NCBI RefSeq assembly: GCF_000721105.1
Contig: NZ_JOEV01000049.1
Location: 1 to 52,750 of the forward strand
DNA: 52,750 bases
Reading direction: 5' to 3'
Source of the DNA: Streptomyces cellulosae
GTDB taxonomy: Bacteria; Actinomycetota; Actinomycetes; Streptomycetales; Streptomycetaceae
Part shown: positions 35,526 through 44,010 of the stretch, one piece after another
Position numbering within the stretch: position 1 is the first letter of the stretch
Layout: each line of letters begins with the position of its first letter
Translations under genes and position numbers: made by a program
The notes under the pieces: model-generated
Database searches by the model: none
What the model saw: only the letters and a program-made list of their open reading frames with translations
Told to the model about the DNA's origin: nothing

Positions 35526-35830
35526 ACCTACGTCTTCCGACCGGGTCGTGGGCCTGACGGCACCGAGCCCCCCAACGACTGGGTCTCCTGCTTCGGCGGC
35601 CCGGCCTGGACACGACTCCCCGACGGCGAGTGGTACCTGCACCTGTTCGCCCCCGAACAGCCCGACCTCAACTGGCAACACCCCGAGGTACGGAGGAGTT
35701 CGAGTCGATCCTGCGGTTCTGGTTCAGCCGGGGCGTGGACGGATTCCGCATCGACGTCGCCCACGGACTCGTCAAACACCCCGACCTGCCTCCCCGCCGG
35801 ACCCCGGAGGACGAAGGTGCACGGCAGCAC
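35526..35830 (+). pseudogene. GH13 alpha-glucosidase fragment with frameshift
   Basis: The first frame reads YVFRPGRGPDG, GGPAWTRLPDGEWYLHLFAPEQPDLNW and HPEVR. The second frame continues EEFESILRFWFSRGVDGFRIDVAHGLVKHPDLP, the catalytic-nucleophile region of GH13 glucosidases (FRIDVAHG). The switch at about 35691 is explained by one missing base in the codons for Val-Arg-Glu-Glu. Both ends of the gene are absent, so this is about 100 codons of a former 550-codon gene. Confidence 0.8.
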
Positions 35831-35879
35831 GCCGATCAGCGTGTCGGGCATCGGCCCGCGCCCATCCAGGACGGGCTCG

Positions 35880-36001
35880 CCGGATACCTCCTCAGCCTGG
35901 CCACACCCCTGCGGGTCCTGTCACCGGACGAGGTACGGGCAGCGCTGCTGCGCCGTACCCGGGAACTGCTCGAGGACAACGTGGACCGTCAGCCCCGGTA
36001 G
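35880..36001 (+). pseudogene. Probable tail of a WYL-type regulator (remnant)
   Basis: In the same frame as the second GH13 piece, the last 40 codons read AGYLLSLATPLRVLSPDEVRA and ALLRRTRELLEDN, then stop. This resembles the C-terminal extension of WYL/YafY-type regulators, not a glucosidase. It suggests a recombination join of two unrelated dead genes near 35830-35880. The assignment rests on a short pattern. Confidence 0.45.
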
Positions 36002-36121
36002 GGAGACTCGTCGCACCGGGAACGAACGTACTCAGCCGCCGAGATCGGCCGCTGATGACCGCACCGACCACCAGGAGTGTTCCCGCTGTTGCCCCAGGGC
36101 GACCGGTTCGCTTCGCCGCTC

Positions 36122-36718
36122 CTACACCGACGCCCGGTCCGCGAGGAGCTCCTGCAGTTCGGTCAGCGCCTTGCGCACGAGCCGCGGCAGCTCCTGCTCG
36201 CCTGCCCTGCCCGCCGTGCCGGGCTCGGCGGCGACCCAGTGGGCGTAGGCGACCTTGAAGGCCGCCATGCCTGCCTCGGCCGCCAGGCCGGCGGCCGGCT
36301 CCGGCGTGCCGCGTTCCCGCAGCGCACCGGCCATCGCCGAGGTGAAGGCGTCCAGCTTGACCAGCTCGCGTTCGCGCAGTTCGGTACTGGCGGAGACGAC
36401 CGCGTCCCGCCGCCGGACGCGCTCCGGGTCCTCCTGGAAGAAGGCCCCGAAGGACTCCAGCGCTGCCCCCACCGCGTCCATCGGGGACGCCGAGGCCGGT
36501 GCCTCCGCGATGGTGCGGGTGAGCAGGTCCAGCGTCATCTCGGTTCCGTAGAAGAGCACTTCGCGTTTGTCGGCGAAGTGCCGGAAGAAGGTCCGCTCGG
36601 TCAGCCCAGCCGCCTCGGCGATCTCGGTGACCGTGGTCCTCTCGAAACCCTGCTCCGCGTAGAGCTTCAGGGCCGCCTCTGCCAGCCGTCCTCGTGCGTT
36701 CGGCTCCCATCTACCCAT
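36122..36718 (-). CDS. TetR-family repressor
   Basis: The 198-aa product has the N-terminal helix-turn-helix typical of TetR (RLAEAALKLYAEQGFERTTVTEIAEAAGLTERTFFRHFADKRE) and a divergent helical ligand domain. It is divergent from an NAD-dependent oxidoreductase gene. The 105-bp gap between the two starts holds three copies of a 20-bp partly palindromic element, the expected layout for a repressor controlling itself and its neighbour. The ligand is unknown. Confidence 0.88.
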   Translation of the reverse strand: MGRWEPNARGRLAEAALKLYAEQGFERTTVTEIAEAAGLTERTFFRHFADKREVLFYGTEMTLDLLTRTIAEAPASASPMDAVGAALESFGAFFQEDPERVRRRDAVVSASTELRERELVKLDAFTSAMAGALRERGTPEPAAGLAAEAGMAAFKVAYAHWVAAEPGTAGRAGEQELPRLVRKALTELQELLADRASV

Positions 36719-36732
36719 GACGTGATCCTACG

Positions 36733-36811
36733 TGATGACAGCTACTGACATCGCATGCCGATGATGACAGCCACTGACATCACATGTACGGTGATGACAG
36801 TCCCTGACATC
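36733..36811. promoter_or_regulatory. Three operator-like repeats between tetR and oxidoreductase
   Basis: Copies of TGATGACAGnnnCTGACATC lie at 36733-36752, 36762-36781 and 36792-36811, spaced 29 and 30 bp apart, about three helical turns. Each is an imperfect palindrome (TGATGaCAG against CTGACATCA). They fill the gap between the divergent genes, so binding would cover both promoters. Confidence 0.8.
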
Positions 36812-36823
36812 ACGGAGGTTTCC

Positions 36824-37726
36824 ATGCGGATATTCGTCACCGGCGCGTCCGGCTGGGTCGGCTCGGCCGTCGTCCCCGAACTCATAGGCGCCGGACACCA
36901 GGTCCTCGGGCTCGCCCGGTCGGACTCCTCGGCCAAGGCCATCGCCGCCAGAGGGGCGGAGGTACTCCGCGGCGGACTCGACGACCTGGACACCCTGCGC
37001 ACCGGCGCGGCCCAGTGCGACGGGGTCGTCCACCTGGCTTTCGGCCACGACTTCTCCCGGTTCGACGCCTCGGTGCAGACCGACGCGCGCGCCATCGAGG
37101 CCTTCGGCGAAGCACTGGAGGGCTCTGGCAAGCCGCTGGTCATCGCCGCCGGTACACCCGCGATCCCGGGTGAGGTGGCGACCGAGCGCGACCGTCCCGA
37201 GTTCCCGCCCGGCTCTCCCGTGGCCGGCCGGGCCGCGAACGCCCAGGCGGCTCTCGACCTGGCGTCGCGTGGCATCCGCTCGTCCGTCGTGGGACTGCCC
37301 CGGACCGTGCACGGCGAGGGGGACCAGGGTTTCGTCTCCTGGCTGATCGCCCACGCCCGGGAGAAGGGGGCGGCAGGCCATGTCGGTGACGGCTCCCACC
37401 GCTGGCCCGCAGTGCATGTGACGGACGCGGGCCGGCTGTTCCGGCTCGCCGTGGAGCAGGCACCGGCGGGATCGATGCTGCACGCCGTCGGCGACGAGGG
37501 GGTGCCGATCCGCGACATCGCCGAGGTCATCGGTCGTCACCTCGGCCTGCCGACGGCCTCCCAACCGGCCGAGGACTTCGGCTTCCTGGGCATGCTCCTC
37601 TCCGTCGACCAGCCGGCCTCCAGTGCGCTGACCCGCGACCTGCTCGGCTGGCGCCCGGCCGGCCCCCGCCTCCTGGAGGACCTGGACAAGGGCCACTACT
37701 TCAGCCCCGAATCCCGCGCCGACTGA
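36824..37726 (+). CDS. NAD(P)-dependent epimerase/dehydratase-like SDR
   Basis: The 300-aa extended short-chain dehydrogenase-like protein begins MRIFVTGASGWVGSAVV (GxxGxxG Rossmann motif). The cofactor loop LARSDSSA suggests NADP, and the C-terminal part has VHVTDAGRLFRLAVE. The usual catalytic Tyr-x3-Lys is not obvious: the segment near residue 135 reads SPVAGRAANAQAA, so it may belong to the atypical SDR group. GGAGG precedes the ATG. It is probably repressed by the divergent TetR protein. Homologues are often annotated as NAD-dependent epimerases; the substrate is unknown. Confidence 0.85.
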   Translation: MRIFVTGASGWVGSAVVPELIGAGHQVLGLARSDSSAKAIAARGAEVLRGGLDDLDTLRTGAAQCDGVVHLAFGHDFSRFDASVQTDARAIEAFGEALEGSGKPLVIAAGTPAIPGEVATERDRPEFPPGSPVAGRAANAQAALDLASRGIRSSVVGLPRTVHGEGDQGFVSWLIAHAREKGAAGHVGDGSHRWPAVHVTDAGRLFRLAVEQAPAGSMLHAVGDEGVPIRDIAEVIGRHLGLPTASQPAEDFGFLGMLLSVDQPASSALTRDLLGWRPAGPRLLEDLDKGHYFSPESRAD

Positions 37727-37770
37727 CCGGAACGGTCTCCCATCACCACCGGCGCTGAGCCCGCTCCCGT

Positions 37771-38220
37771 TCAGGCAGGCCACGCTCCGAGGAGGTCCTC
37801 CGGGCCGTCCTCGGCGGCCGGTCCCGGACAGTCGGTTCCGCTGCGTGACAGCGCGACCACCGCGACGGGGTCGGGTGTGAGCGCGGCGCGGTGGCGTAGG
37901 AGTGCCGACAGGTCGCGGCGGTCGAAGGGGGCGTTCTCCAGCCCCTTCACCGAGCCGACGAACAGCGGCTCCTCGGCGATGGGTGCGCGGTCGGCTCCGA
38001 CCATGTCGATCTCCACATCGTCGGCAGGGGTCCGGTAGGTGCCGATCACGGGGGCGGCGCGGAGGTTCGCGTCCGGTAGCAGGGGTGCCAATGCCTCGCG
38101 CACGAGAGGTTCGACCGCCCGGCCTCGCCAACCGGTCCCGTTCCCGCGGGATTTGGCGCAGGGTGAGGTCACCGCGACCGCGCTCGATCTCCTCCGTCCT
38201 CGTCCCTTCCCATCGCGACA
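37771..38220 (-). pseudogene. C-terminal remnant of a DUF234-type ATPase, frameshifted
   Basis: The main frame reads GWRGRAVEPLVREALAPLLPD, then DDVEIDMVGADR, LFVGSVKGLENAPFDRRDL and SALLRHRAAL, ending EDLLGAW. This is the C-terminal DUF234 nuclease-like domain of archaeal-type ATPases common in Streptomyces. Its upstream part (EEIERGRGDLTLRQI) is in another frame, with the shift near 38130-38145, and the whole ATPase domain is missing. The remnant's upstream edge overlaps the 3' end of the EamA-SDR fusion gene. Confidence 0.75.
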
Positions 38221-40073
38221 CGAGTGACAGGAGCCGAGGTGTTGTGCGAAAGGGGCGGGGTCTTCGGGTCCCGCCGTTCGTCGTGGTGGACGACCGTGAT
38301 GTGGCGTTCCGGGCCGGGGGTCTCGAGTTCGTCGACCACGGCGGCAGCCAGGTCCTCGGCGCTGATCCAGGACCGGCCGTCGGCGCCGGTGAGCAAGGTG
38401 TCGGTGCCGCGCCGGTAGCAGCCGGTGCGTTGACCGGGTTCGAGCAGGGCCGGGGGGCTGAGGTAGACCCAGTCGGCATCGGGATGGGCCTGGCAGGTCC
38501 GCAGCTGGGCGATCCCGGCGGCGGCTACGGCCCTCAACTCGGCGGGCACATACGCCGGATTGTCGGCGACCGGCAGCTCAGGGTCGCCGGGGCTGCGCAA
38601 CGCGCCGGCGCCGCCGACCACCAGGACGCGCATCCCGAGCTGTGCGGCGGCGTCCAGCACCGTGCGGGTGGCGGCGACCAGGAAGTCCCGGTCGACCGGA
38701 CTGGTCCGCACAGCCAGGACGACGGCGTCCGCCGCGCCGTACGAGGCTCCGTCGGGGGCTCCGTTCGAGGCTCCGTCGGGGGCTCCGTTCGAGGCTCCGT
38801 CGGGGGCTCCGTTCGAGGCTCCGTCGGGGGCTCCGTACGAGGCTCCGCCGGGGGCTCCGTACGAGGCTCCGCCGGGGGCTCCGTACGAGGCTCCGCCGGG
38901 GGCTCCGTACAAGGCTCCGTTCGTGGCGGATCCTGCGAGCGCCTCCCGTACGGCTGCCGCATCGGTCGCGTCGACCGGGATCGGCGTCACGTGGGAGTGC
39001 TCACTCGCGGGCTTCCGGGACAGGGCGAGCACCTGGTGGCCGCGGGTGCCGGCCTCGGTGACCACCCGGCTGCCGACCACCCCGGTGGCGCCGAGCACGG
39101 CGATCGTCATACCTGTCTTCTTCGGCATACCTGTCGTCATCGCACGCTTCCTTCTTCGATCGTTCTGGGCGTTCGGGGAATTGAGCTGCGCGGCGAGCAG
39201 CGCGGCCAGGGCGAGGACGAAGCCCAGGGTCTGCGGCGGGCTCAGTGACTCGCCCAGCGCGACGCCGACGACGGTCGCGACCAGCGGGGACAGCAGCACC
39301 AGCGGTGCGGACGCGCCGACCGGCAGTCTGCCGATCCCGCGGAACCACACCGTGTACGCGATCAGCCCGCCCATGCTGCCGAGCCACAGGTAGCCGCCGA
39401 CCGCTCCGGCGTCGATCCTCTGGGGCACCCCCTCGATCGCGAGGGCGAGCGGGAGGAGCAGCAGGCCACCGGCCGTCAGTTGCCAGCCGGCCAGGGCCAG
39501 TGGACCCACTTCCACGGGGCGGCCCCAGCGCTTGGTGAGGACGACCCCGCCTGCCATGGCGGCCGTACCGCCGACACCGGCGAGCACCCCGACGGCGTCC
39601 AGCCGCGCCTGCGGCCCGAGCACGACGAGTCCGACGCCGAGCACGCCGATCACACCCCAGGTCCATCGCCACGCCGTCGGCCGGTCGTGCAGCACCGCGA
39701 TGGCCAATCCGGCGACCAGCAGGGGCTGGGTGGCGCTGAGGGTGGCGGCGACACCGCCGGGGAGCCGTTCCGCGGCGAGGAACAGCAGGGGGAACAGGGC
39801 GCCGATGTTGAGTACGCCGAGGGCGGCGGCCTTCCACCACCAGTCCCCGCGCGGGAGCACGCGGGTGATCGCCACACCGAGCAGCCCGGCGGGCAGGGCC
39901 CGCATCAGCCCGGCGAACAGTGGGTGCCCCGGCGGCAGGAGTTCCGTGGTCACGGCGTACGTGGTGCCCCAGACCGCGGGGGCGAGCGCGGTCAGCGCGA
40001 CGGTTGCCGCCCGCTGCCCGTACGGGGTCCGCGGTGCGCCCGGTGGCCGCTCGGTCTCGGTCAGGGAATCCAT
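38169..40073 (-). CDS. EamA-type transporter fused in frame to NAD(P)-binding SDR domain
   Basis: Starting at ATG 40073 (MDSLTETE), the open frame is 634 aa. Residues about 15-305 are an EamA/DMT drug-metabolite transporter with about ten helices. Residues about 325-600 are an atypical SDR (MTIAVLGATGVVGSRVV, later VLVVGGAGALRSPG and WISAEDLAAAVVDE). Between them, RRRKRAMTTGMPKKTGMT looks like a former intergenic region, with GAAGGAAG before an internal ATG (about 39140), so the SDR may also be translated on its own. An eight-unit repeat interrupts the SDR at about residues 383-446. The last 45 residues run into the DUF234 remnant. It is divergent from a LysR gene. Confidence 0.7.
   Translation of the reverse strand: MDSLTETERPPGAPRTPYGQRAATVALTALAPAVWGTTYAVTTELLPPGHPLFAGLMRALPAGLLGVAITRVLPRGDWWWKAAALGVLNIGALFPLLFLAAERLPGGVAATLSATQPLLVAGLAIAVLHDRPTAWRWTWGVIGVLGVGLVVLGPQARLDAVGVLAGVGGTAAMAGGVVLTKRWGRPVEVGPLALAGWQLTAGGLLLLPLALAIEGVPQRIDAGAVGGYLWLGSMGGLIAYTVWFRGIGRLPVGASAPLVLLSPLVATVVGVALGESLSPPQTLGFVLALAALLAAQLNSPNAQNDRRRKRAMTTGMPKKTGMTIAVLGATGVVGSRVVTEAGTRGHQVLALSRKPASEHSHVTPIPVDATDAAAVREALAGSATNGALYGAPGGASYGAPGGASYGAPGGASYGAPDGASNGAPDGASNGAPDGASNGAPDGASYGAADAVVLAVRTSPVDRDFLVAATRTVLDAAAQLGMRVLVVGGAGALRSPGDPELPVADNPAYVPAELRAVAAAGIAQLRTCQAHPDADWVYLSPPALLEPGQRTGCYRRGTDTLLTGADGRSWISAEDLAAAVVDELETPGPERHITVVHHDERRDPKTPPLSHNTSAPVTRVAMGRDEDGGDRARSR
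38734..38925. repeat. Eight 24-bp tandem repeats inside the SDR domain
   Basis: Units of 24 bp with consensus GCTCCGTACGAGGCTCCGCC plus GGGG (variants TTC and GTC) are repeated eight times without a break. On the coding strand they give an octapeptide close to GAPGGASY or GAPDGASN, inserted in a loop of the Rossmann fold. The units fall into two sub-types in blocks, a sign of slippage expansion. Confidence 0.92.
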
Positions 40074-40113
40074 GGGACGAGTCTCGGCCGCACACCCGCC
40101 ATGAGTCCAAGAC

Positions 40114-40133
40114 ATGGTTGCCATGGCAGCCAT
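40114..40133. promoter_or_regulatory. 20-bp palindrome between divergent eamA-SDR and lysR
   Basis: ATGGTTGCCATGGCAGCCAT is a near-perfect inverted repeat (one mismatched pair) in the middle of the 79-bp gap between the two starts. It is the likely operator of the LysR protein. Confidence 0.6.
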
Positions 40134-40152
40134 GAACCAGAACGATGGCCGA

Positions 40153-41052
40153 GTGGACCTCCAGCAGATGCGCTACGTCGTCGCCGTGGCCGAAACCCGT
40201 AACTTCACCCGCGCCGCGGAGCGCTGCTTCGTGGTGCAGTCGTCGCTCAGCCACCGGATCGCCGGCCTGGAAAGGGAGCTCGGCGTCAAGCTGTTCGCCC
40301 GGTCCAGCCGTCGCGTCGAGTTGACCAGCGCCGGTGCGGCGTTCCTCGCAGGCGCCCGCGAGTGCCTGGCCGCCGCCGACCGCGCGGTGGCCGACGCCGC
40401 CGCCGCGACCGGCATGGTCCGCGGCCGGCTCGCCGTCGGCGTGATCGTGACCACGGCTGCCGTGGACGTGCCCGAACTCCTGCAGCGGTTCCGCGCCCTG
40501 CACCCGGACGTCCGCGTCGCCCTCCGGTCCGGACGCAGCGACGAACTGGCGGCGGCGATCCGGGACGGCGAGCTGGACATCGCGTTCCTCGGCCTGCCGG
40601 AGGGTGAACGGCCGTCCGGTGTGGAGACCGTCGTTCTCGACCATGACGAGCATGTCCTGGTGGTGCCGGCCGGGCACCGGCTCGCGCGTGCTTCCCGGGT
40701 CACGCTGCGGGAGATCGCCGAGGAGACGTTCGTGGACTTCGTGGCCGGGACACCCGCGCGGGCGCAGTCCGATCAGGCGTTCGCCGCCGCGGGACTGGTC
40801 CGGGACGTCGCGTACGAGGCGGGCGTCGTCGAGCTGATCACCCGGCTGATCGCGCGCGGGCTCGGCATCGCGCTGCTCCCGTCGGCCTTCATCCGACCGC
40901 TGGCCGCCGACGCCCCCGAACTGGCGCTGGTCCCGGTGGTCGACGGGCCGCACCGCGTCGAATACCTGGCCTACAGCCGGTTCAACCCCAGCCCGGCCAC
41001 CCGGGCGATGCTCGACGTCCTCGGGGTCGGAGGTTCGTCAGCCGGGTCCTGA
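40153..41052 (+). CDS. LysR-family transcriptional regulator
   Basis: From GTG 40153 the product is 299 aa, beginning MDLQQMRYVVAVAETRNFT, with the winged helix ERCFVVQSSLSHRIAGLERELGVKLF and a periplasmic-binding-protein-like effector domain (GRLAVGVI, LDIAFLGLP, GLGIALLPSAF). Upstream ATGs at 40114 and 40132 are in frame but lie in the palindrome and have no ribosome site. LysR genes divergent from a transporter usually activate it in the presence of its substrate. Confidence 0.88.
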   Translation: MDLQQMRYVVAVAETRNFTRAAERCFVVQSSLSHRIAGLERELGVKLFARSSRRVELTSAGAAFLAGARECLAAADRAVADAAAATGMVRGRLAVGVIVTTAAVDVPELLQRFRALHPDVRVALRSGRSDELAAAIRDGELDIAFLGLPEGERPSGVETVVLDHDEHVLVVPAGHRLARASRVTLREIAEETFVDFVAGTPARAQSDQAFAAAGLVRDVAYEAGVVELITRLIARGLGIALLPSAFIRPLAADAPELALVPVVDGPHRVEYLAYSRFNPSPATRAMLDVLGVGGSSAGS

Positions 41053-41108
41053 CCCGGGGGTCACGGGGAGGGGATCACGGGGGACCTCCCGAGGATCCGT
41101 CCGTGGGC

Positions 41109-41130
41109 GGACCGGCAAGGCGGCCGGTCC
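41109..41130. terminator. Possible terminator after lysR
   Basis: GGACCGGC (41109-41116) pairs with GCCGGTCC (41123-41130) around a 6-base loop, 57 bases after the lysR stop. Confidence 0.45.
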
Positions 41131-41289
41131 TGCGGTCGCGCACCACTTGTGCGCGCGATGAGGTGACTGCCTCCCGTACACAATGCGGCATGTTCTGGTC
41201 AAAGGCTGTCCAAGCGGCGGACGGTCCCCCTCCCGCCCGTGATCGGGTCCCTGCGACGGCTGAATATCAACGCCCGTTCGGAGGACCCG

Positions 41290-43941
41290 ATGTCAGCACC
41301 CCCCCGCACCCGTAGAAGACGATGGCTCACGATCTGCTCCCTGACCGCTTCCGCCGCGCTGGTGGCGGTGCCTGCGGGCGCGGCGTCCGGCGGGAGCGGC
41401 AGCCCTTTCGGCGCCCGTACGCTCGCCCAACTCGGCTCCGATCGTGAGGACTCGGTTGGCGCGTTCACGCCCAGGTCGAAGGGCGAGGACGGCGACGACG
41501 GCAACGAGGCCGACGAGATCGCCGAGGGGGCGGACCAGTACGCCGAGGCCCGTACCTCTCCCGGGATCGTCGCACCGGGCGCGTACGGAGCCGCCTGGAA
41601 CAGCCTGACCGAGTTGCCCAGCAGCGGCGGGAGTTGGCGGAACGTCACCGACCTGCCGTACAACTCGGACGACGCGCGCTACCGGGACATCGACTCCAAC
41701 TCCAGTGGTGGCTCGGGCAATGTGACGGGCCGCATGGCGGCGGTGGCCGCCGATGACGACGGGTATGTGTACGCCGGCAGCGCGGGCGGCGGCGTGTGGC
41801 GGTCGCGGACCGGCGGGGGGCACTGGCAGGCCATCAGCGACCGGCTGTCCTCGCAGTCCACGGGCGCGCTCGCGCTCGACGGGGGCGGGCGGCTGTGGCT
41901 GGGCACCGGTGAGGCGACGACCAACGCGGACGCCTACCTCGGCAGCGGTGTCTACGTCCTGACCGATCCGCACCACGGTACGTTCTCCTCCCGCAGCCGG
42001 GTCGGCGGCGACGAGCTGGAGAGCACCACCGTCCACCAGCTGCGCTTCGGCGGCGGCAAGGTGTGGGCGGCGACCAGCGAGGGGGTGTGGAGCCACTCCA
42101 CGAAGACGCTGAAGGGCGCCTGGAAACTGGAGTTCGCGCCCAACCCGGACTACCTGCCGGGCGGTTCGGAGGCGAAGGACCCGAGCGCCCCGTACAAGAA
42201 CATCGCCAACGACATCGCGATCGACCCGAAGGACCCGAGCAAGGTCGTCCTCGCGGTCGGCTGGCGCAGCGGTGACGACTACAACGGCTTCTACACCAAG
42301 GGCGCCGGCGGCACCTGGACCCGGATCACCAGCGGCCTGGGCGACCTGCCCGCCGACCCGGACAACGTCGGCAACGTCACCTTCGCCCGCTCCGCCGACG
42401 GCTCGCGGTACTACGCCGTCGACCAGTCCCCCGAGCAGCTGAACACCAACCCGGACAGCGGCCTCGAGGGCTTCTACGTCTCCAAGTCCGGTTCCCCGAC
42501 CGGACCCTGGACGAAGATCGCCGACTACCAGGGGCTGGCCGCGTCCGGCTCCGCGCTGACCTCCAGCGGCTACATGCCCGGCGTCCAGGCCTGGTACAAC
42601 CAGTTCCTCACCGTCGACCCGGCCGACCCCGAGCACGTCTACGCCGGGCTGGAGGAGGTCTACGAGACCAAGGACGGCGGCGGCACCTGGTCGACCGTCG
42701 GCCCGTACTGGAACTTCGGCTTCCCCTGCTGGAGCATCGACCCCGCCAAGCAGACCGGCGACTGCAACGCGACCACCCACTCCGACCAGCACGGCGTCGC
42801 CATCGGCCGCTACCACGGCAAGAGCTTCGTGTACGTCGGCAACGACGGCGGCGTCTACAAGCGCCCCCTCAACGGCTCGCAGGACGCCTCCGGCCACGCC
42901 ACCGACTGGACCTCCCTCAACGACGGCACCATCGACACCCTCCAGTACTACTCGGTGGGCATCGGCAAGGACCTGGAGCACGGCGGGGTCTCCGTCACCG
43001 GCGGCCTGCAGGACAACGGCCAGTCCGTCCTGCGCAGCAACGACCGGGTGATGGGCTCCAACTTCGGCGGCGACGGCGGCGACACCCTCACCGACCCGGC
43101 CAACGGCTGCGACATCGCGGAGGAGTACGTCTACCTCTCCATCCAGGTGACGCAGAACTGCGCGGTGAACGACGGCAGTTGGATGACGGACCCGAGCAAG
43201 GCCACGTCGTTCAACGTCGCCCCCGCCGACAACGCCACCGGCGAGGCCCGCTTCATCGCCCCGCTCGCGGCCGACGCCAAGAATCCCTCGACCTGGATCG
43301 CGGGCGGCCGTCACGTGTGGGTCCAGACCCACGGCTACGCCATCCGCAGCGGCAGCGAGTGGACCAGCCTGTACGACCTCGGCGAAGGGCGCGCCGCGAC
43401 CGCGGTCGCCACCTCCGGCGGCAAGGTGTACGCGGCCTGGTGCGGACCCTGCAACAACCAGGGCTTCGCCCGCGGGATCTCCGTCGGGAACACGGACGGC
43501 ACCGGCTGGCACGACATCGCCCTGCCGGTGGACGGGACCGTACCCAACCGCTACCTCAGCGGCTTCGCCGTCGACCCGAAGAACGCCGACCACGTCTACC
43601 TCACGGTCAACGGCTTCTCGCGGCAGTGGACCGAGGGCCCGGGTGCCGGTGTCGGCCACGTCTTCGAGTCCAAGGACGGCGGCACCACCTGGAAGGACAT
43701 CTCGAAGAACCTCCCCGACGTGCCGGCCGACTCCGCGGTCGTCACCCCGAACGGCGGCCTCGCCGTCGGCACCGACCTGGGTGTCGTCTACCGGGCGCCG
43801 GGCCGTACGACCTGGCAGCGCGTCGGCGACCTCCCGGCCGTCGCCGTGCTCCAGCTGAAGCTGAGCCCTGACGGCCGCACGCTGTACGCGGCCACGCACG
43901 GCCGCGGCATCTACAGCATCAAGGTGCAGGACTGCGGCTGA
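41290..43941 (+). CDS. Large secreted beta-propeller (sialidase/VPS10-like) protein
   Basis: The 883-aa product starts at ATG 41290 with GGAGG five bases upstream. An Arg-rich n-region, a hydrophobic core and PAGAASGG form a Sec-type signal. The mature protein repeats BNR/Asp-box-like strands: GGGVWRSRTGGGHW, YETKDGGGTWSTVG, VFESKDGGTTWKDIS, plus VAADDDGYVYAGSAG and LSPDGRTLYAATHGRGIY, as in GH74-like or sortilin-type propellers. Two pairs of Cys suggest disulfides. It probably binds or cuts an extracellular glycan or is structural. The catalytic Asp pair of GH74 enzymes could not be confirmed by eye. It is flanked by terminators, so monocistronic. Confidence 0.82.
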   Translation: MSAPPRTRRRRWLTICSLTASAALVAVPAGAASGGSGSPFGARTLAQLGSDREDSVGAFTPRSKGEDGDDGNEADEIAEGADQYAEARTSPGIVAPGAYGAAWNSLTELPSSGGSWRNVTDLPYNSDDARYRDIDSNSSGGSGNVTGRMAAVAADDDGYVYAGSAGGGVWRSRTGGGHWQAISDRLSSQSTGALALDGGGRLWLGTGEATTNADAYLGSGVYVLTDPHHGTFSSRSRVGGDELESTTVHQLRFGGGKVWAATSEGVWSHSTKTLKGAWKLEFAPNPDYLPGGSEAKDPSAPYKNIANDIAIDPKDPSKVVLAVGWRSGDDYNGFYTKGAGGTWTRITSGLGDLPADPDNVGNVTFARSADGSRYYAVDQSPEQLNTNPDSGLEGFYVSKSGSPTGPWTKIADYQGLAASGSALTSSGYMPGVQAWYNQFLTVDPADPEHVYAGLEEVYETKDGGGTWSTVGPYWNFGFPCWSIDPAKQTGDCNATTHSDQHGVAIGRYHGKSFVYVGNDGGVYKRPLNGSQDASGHATDWTSLNDGTIDTLQYYSVGIGKDLEHGGVSVTGGLQDNGQSVLRSNDRVMGSNFGGDGGDTLTDPANGCDIAEEYVYLSIQVTQNCAVNDGSWMTDPSKATSFNVAPADNATGEARFIAPLAADAKNPSTWIAGGRHVWVQTHGYAIRSGSEWTSLYDLGEGRAATAVATSGGKVYAAWCGPCNNQGFARGISVGNTDGTGWHDIALPVDGTVPNRYLSGFAVDPKNADHVYLTVNGFSRQWTEGPGAGVGHVFESKDGGTTWKDISKNLPDVPADSAVVTPNGGLAVGTDLGVVYRAPGRTTWQRVGDLPAVAVLQLKLSPDGRTLYAATHGRGIYSIKVQDCG

Positions 43942-43972
43942 CCGAAGCCGACCGAACCTGACCGAAGCAGGC

Positions 43973-44010
43973 AGGGGTGATCCGGGCGACACGACGTCCG
44001 GGTCACCCCT
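43973..44010. terminator. Bidirectional hairpin between convergent genes
   Basis: Arms 43973-43985 and 43998-44010 (13 bp, one G-T type mismatch) with a 12-base loop lie between the propeller gene and the convergent lipoprotein gene. The hairpin overlaps the lipoprotein stop codon. Confidence 0.7.

Noticed and set aside
38734..38925. CRISPR array
   Set aside because: 24-bp units are contiguous with no spacers and stay in reading frame; it is a coding minisatellite.
40114..40152. Upstream ATG starts for the LysR gene
   Set aside because: They lie within the palindrome and lack ribosome sites; GTG 40153 gives the usual MDLQQMRY start of the family.
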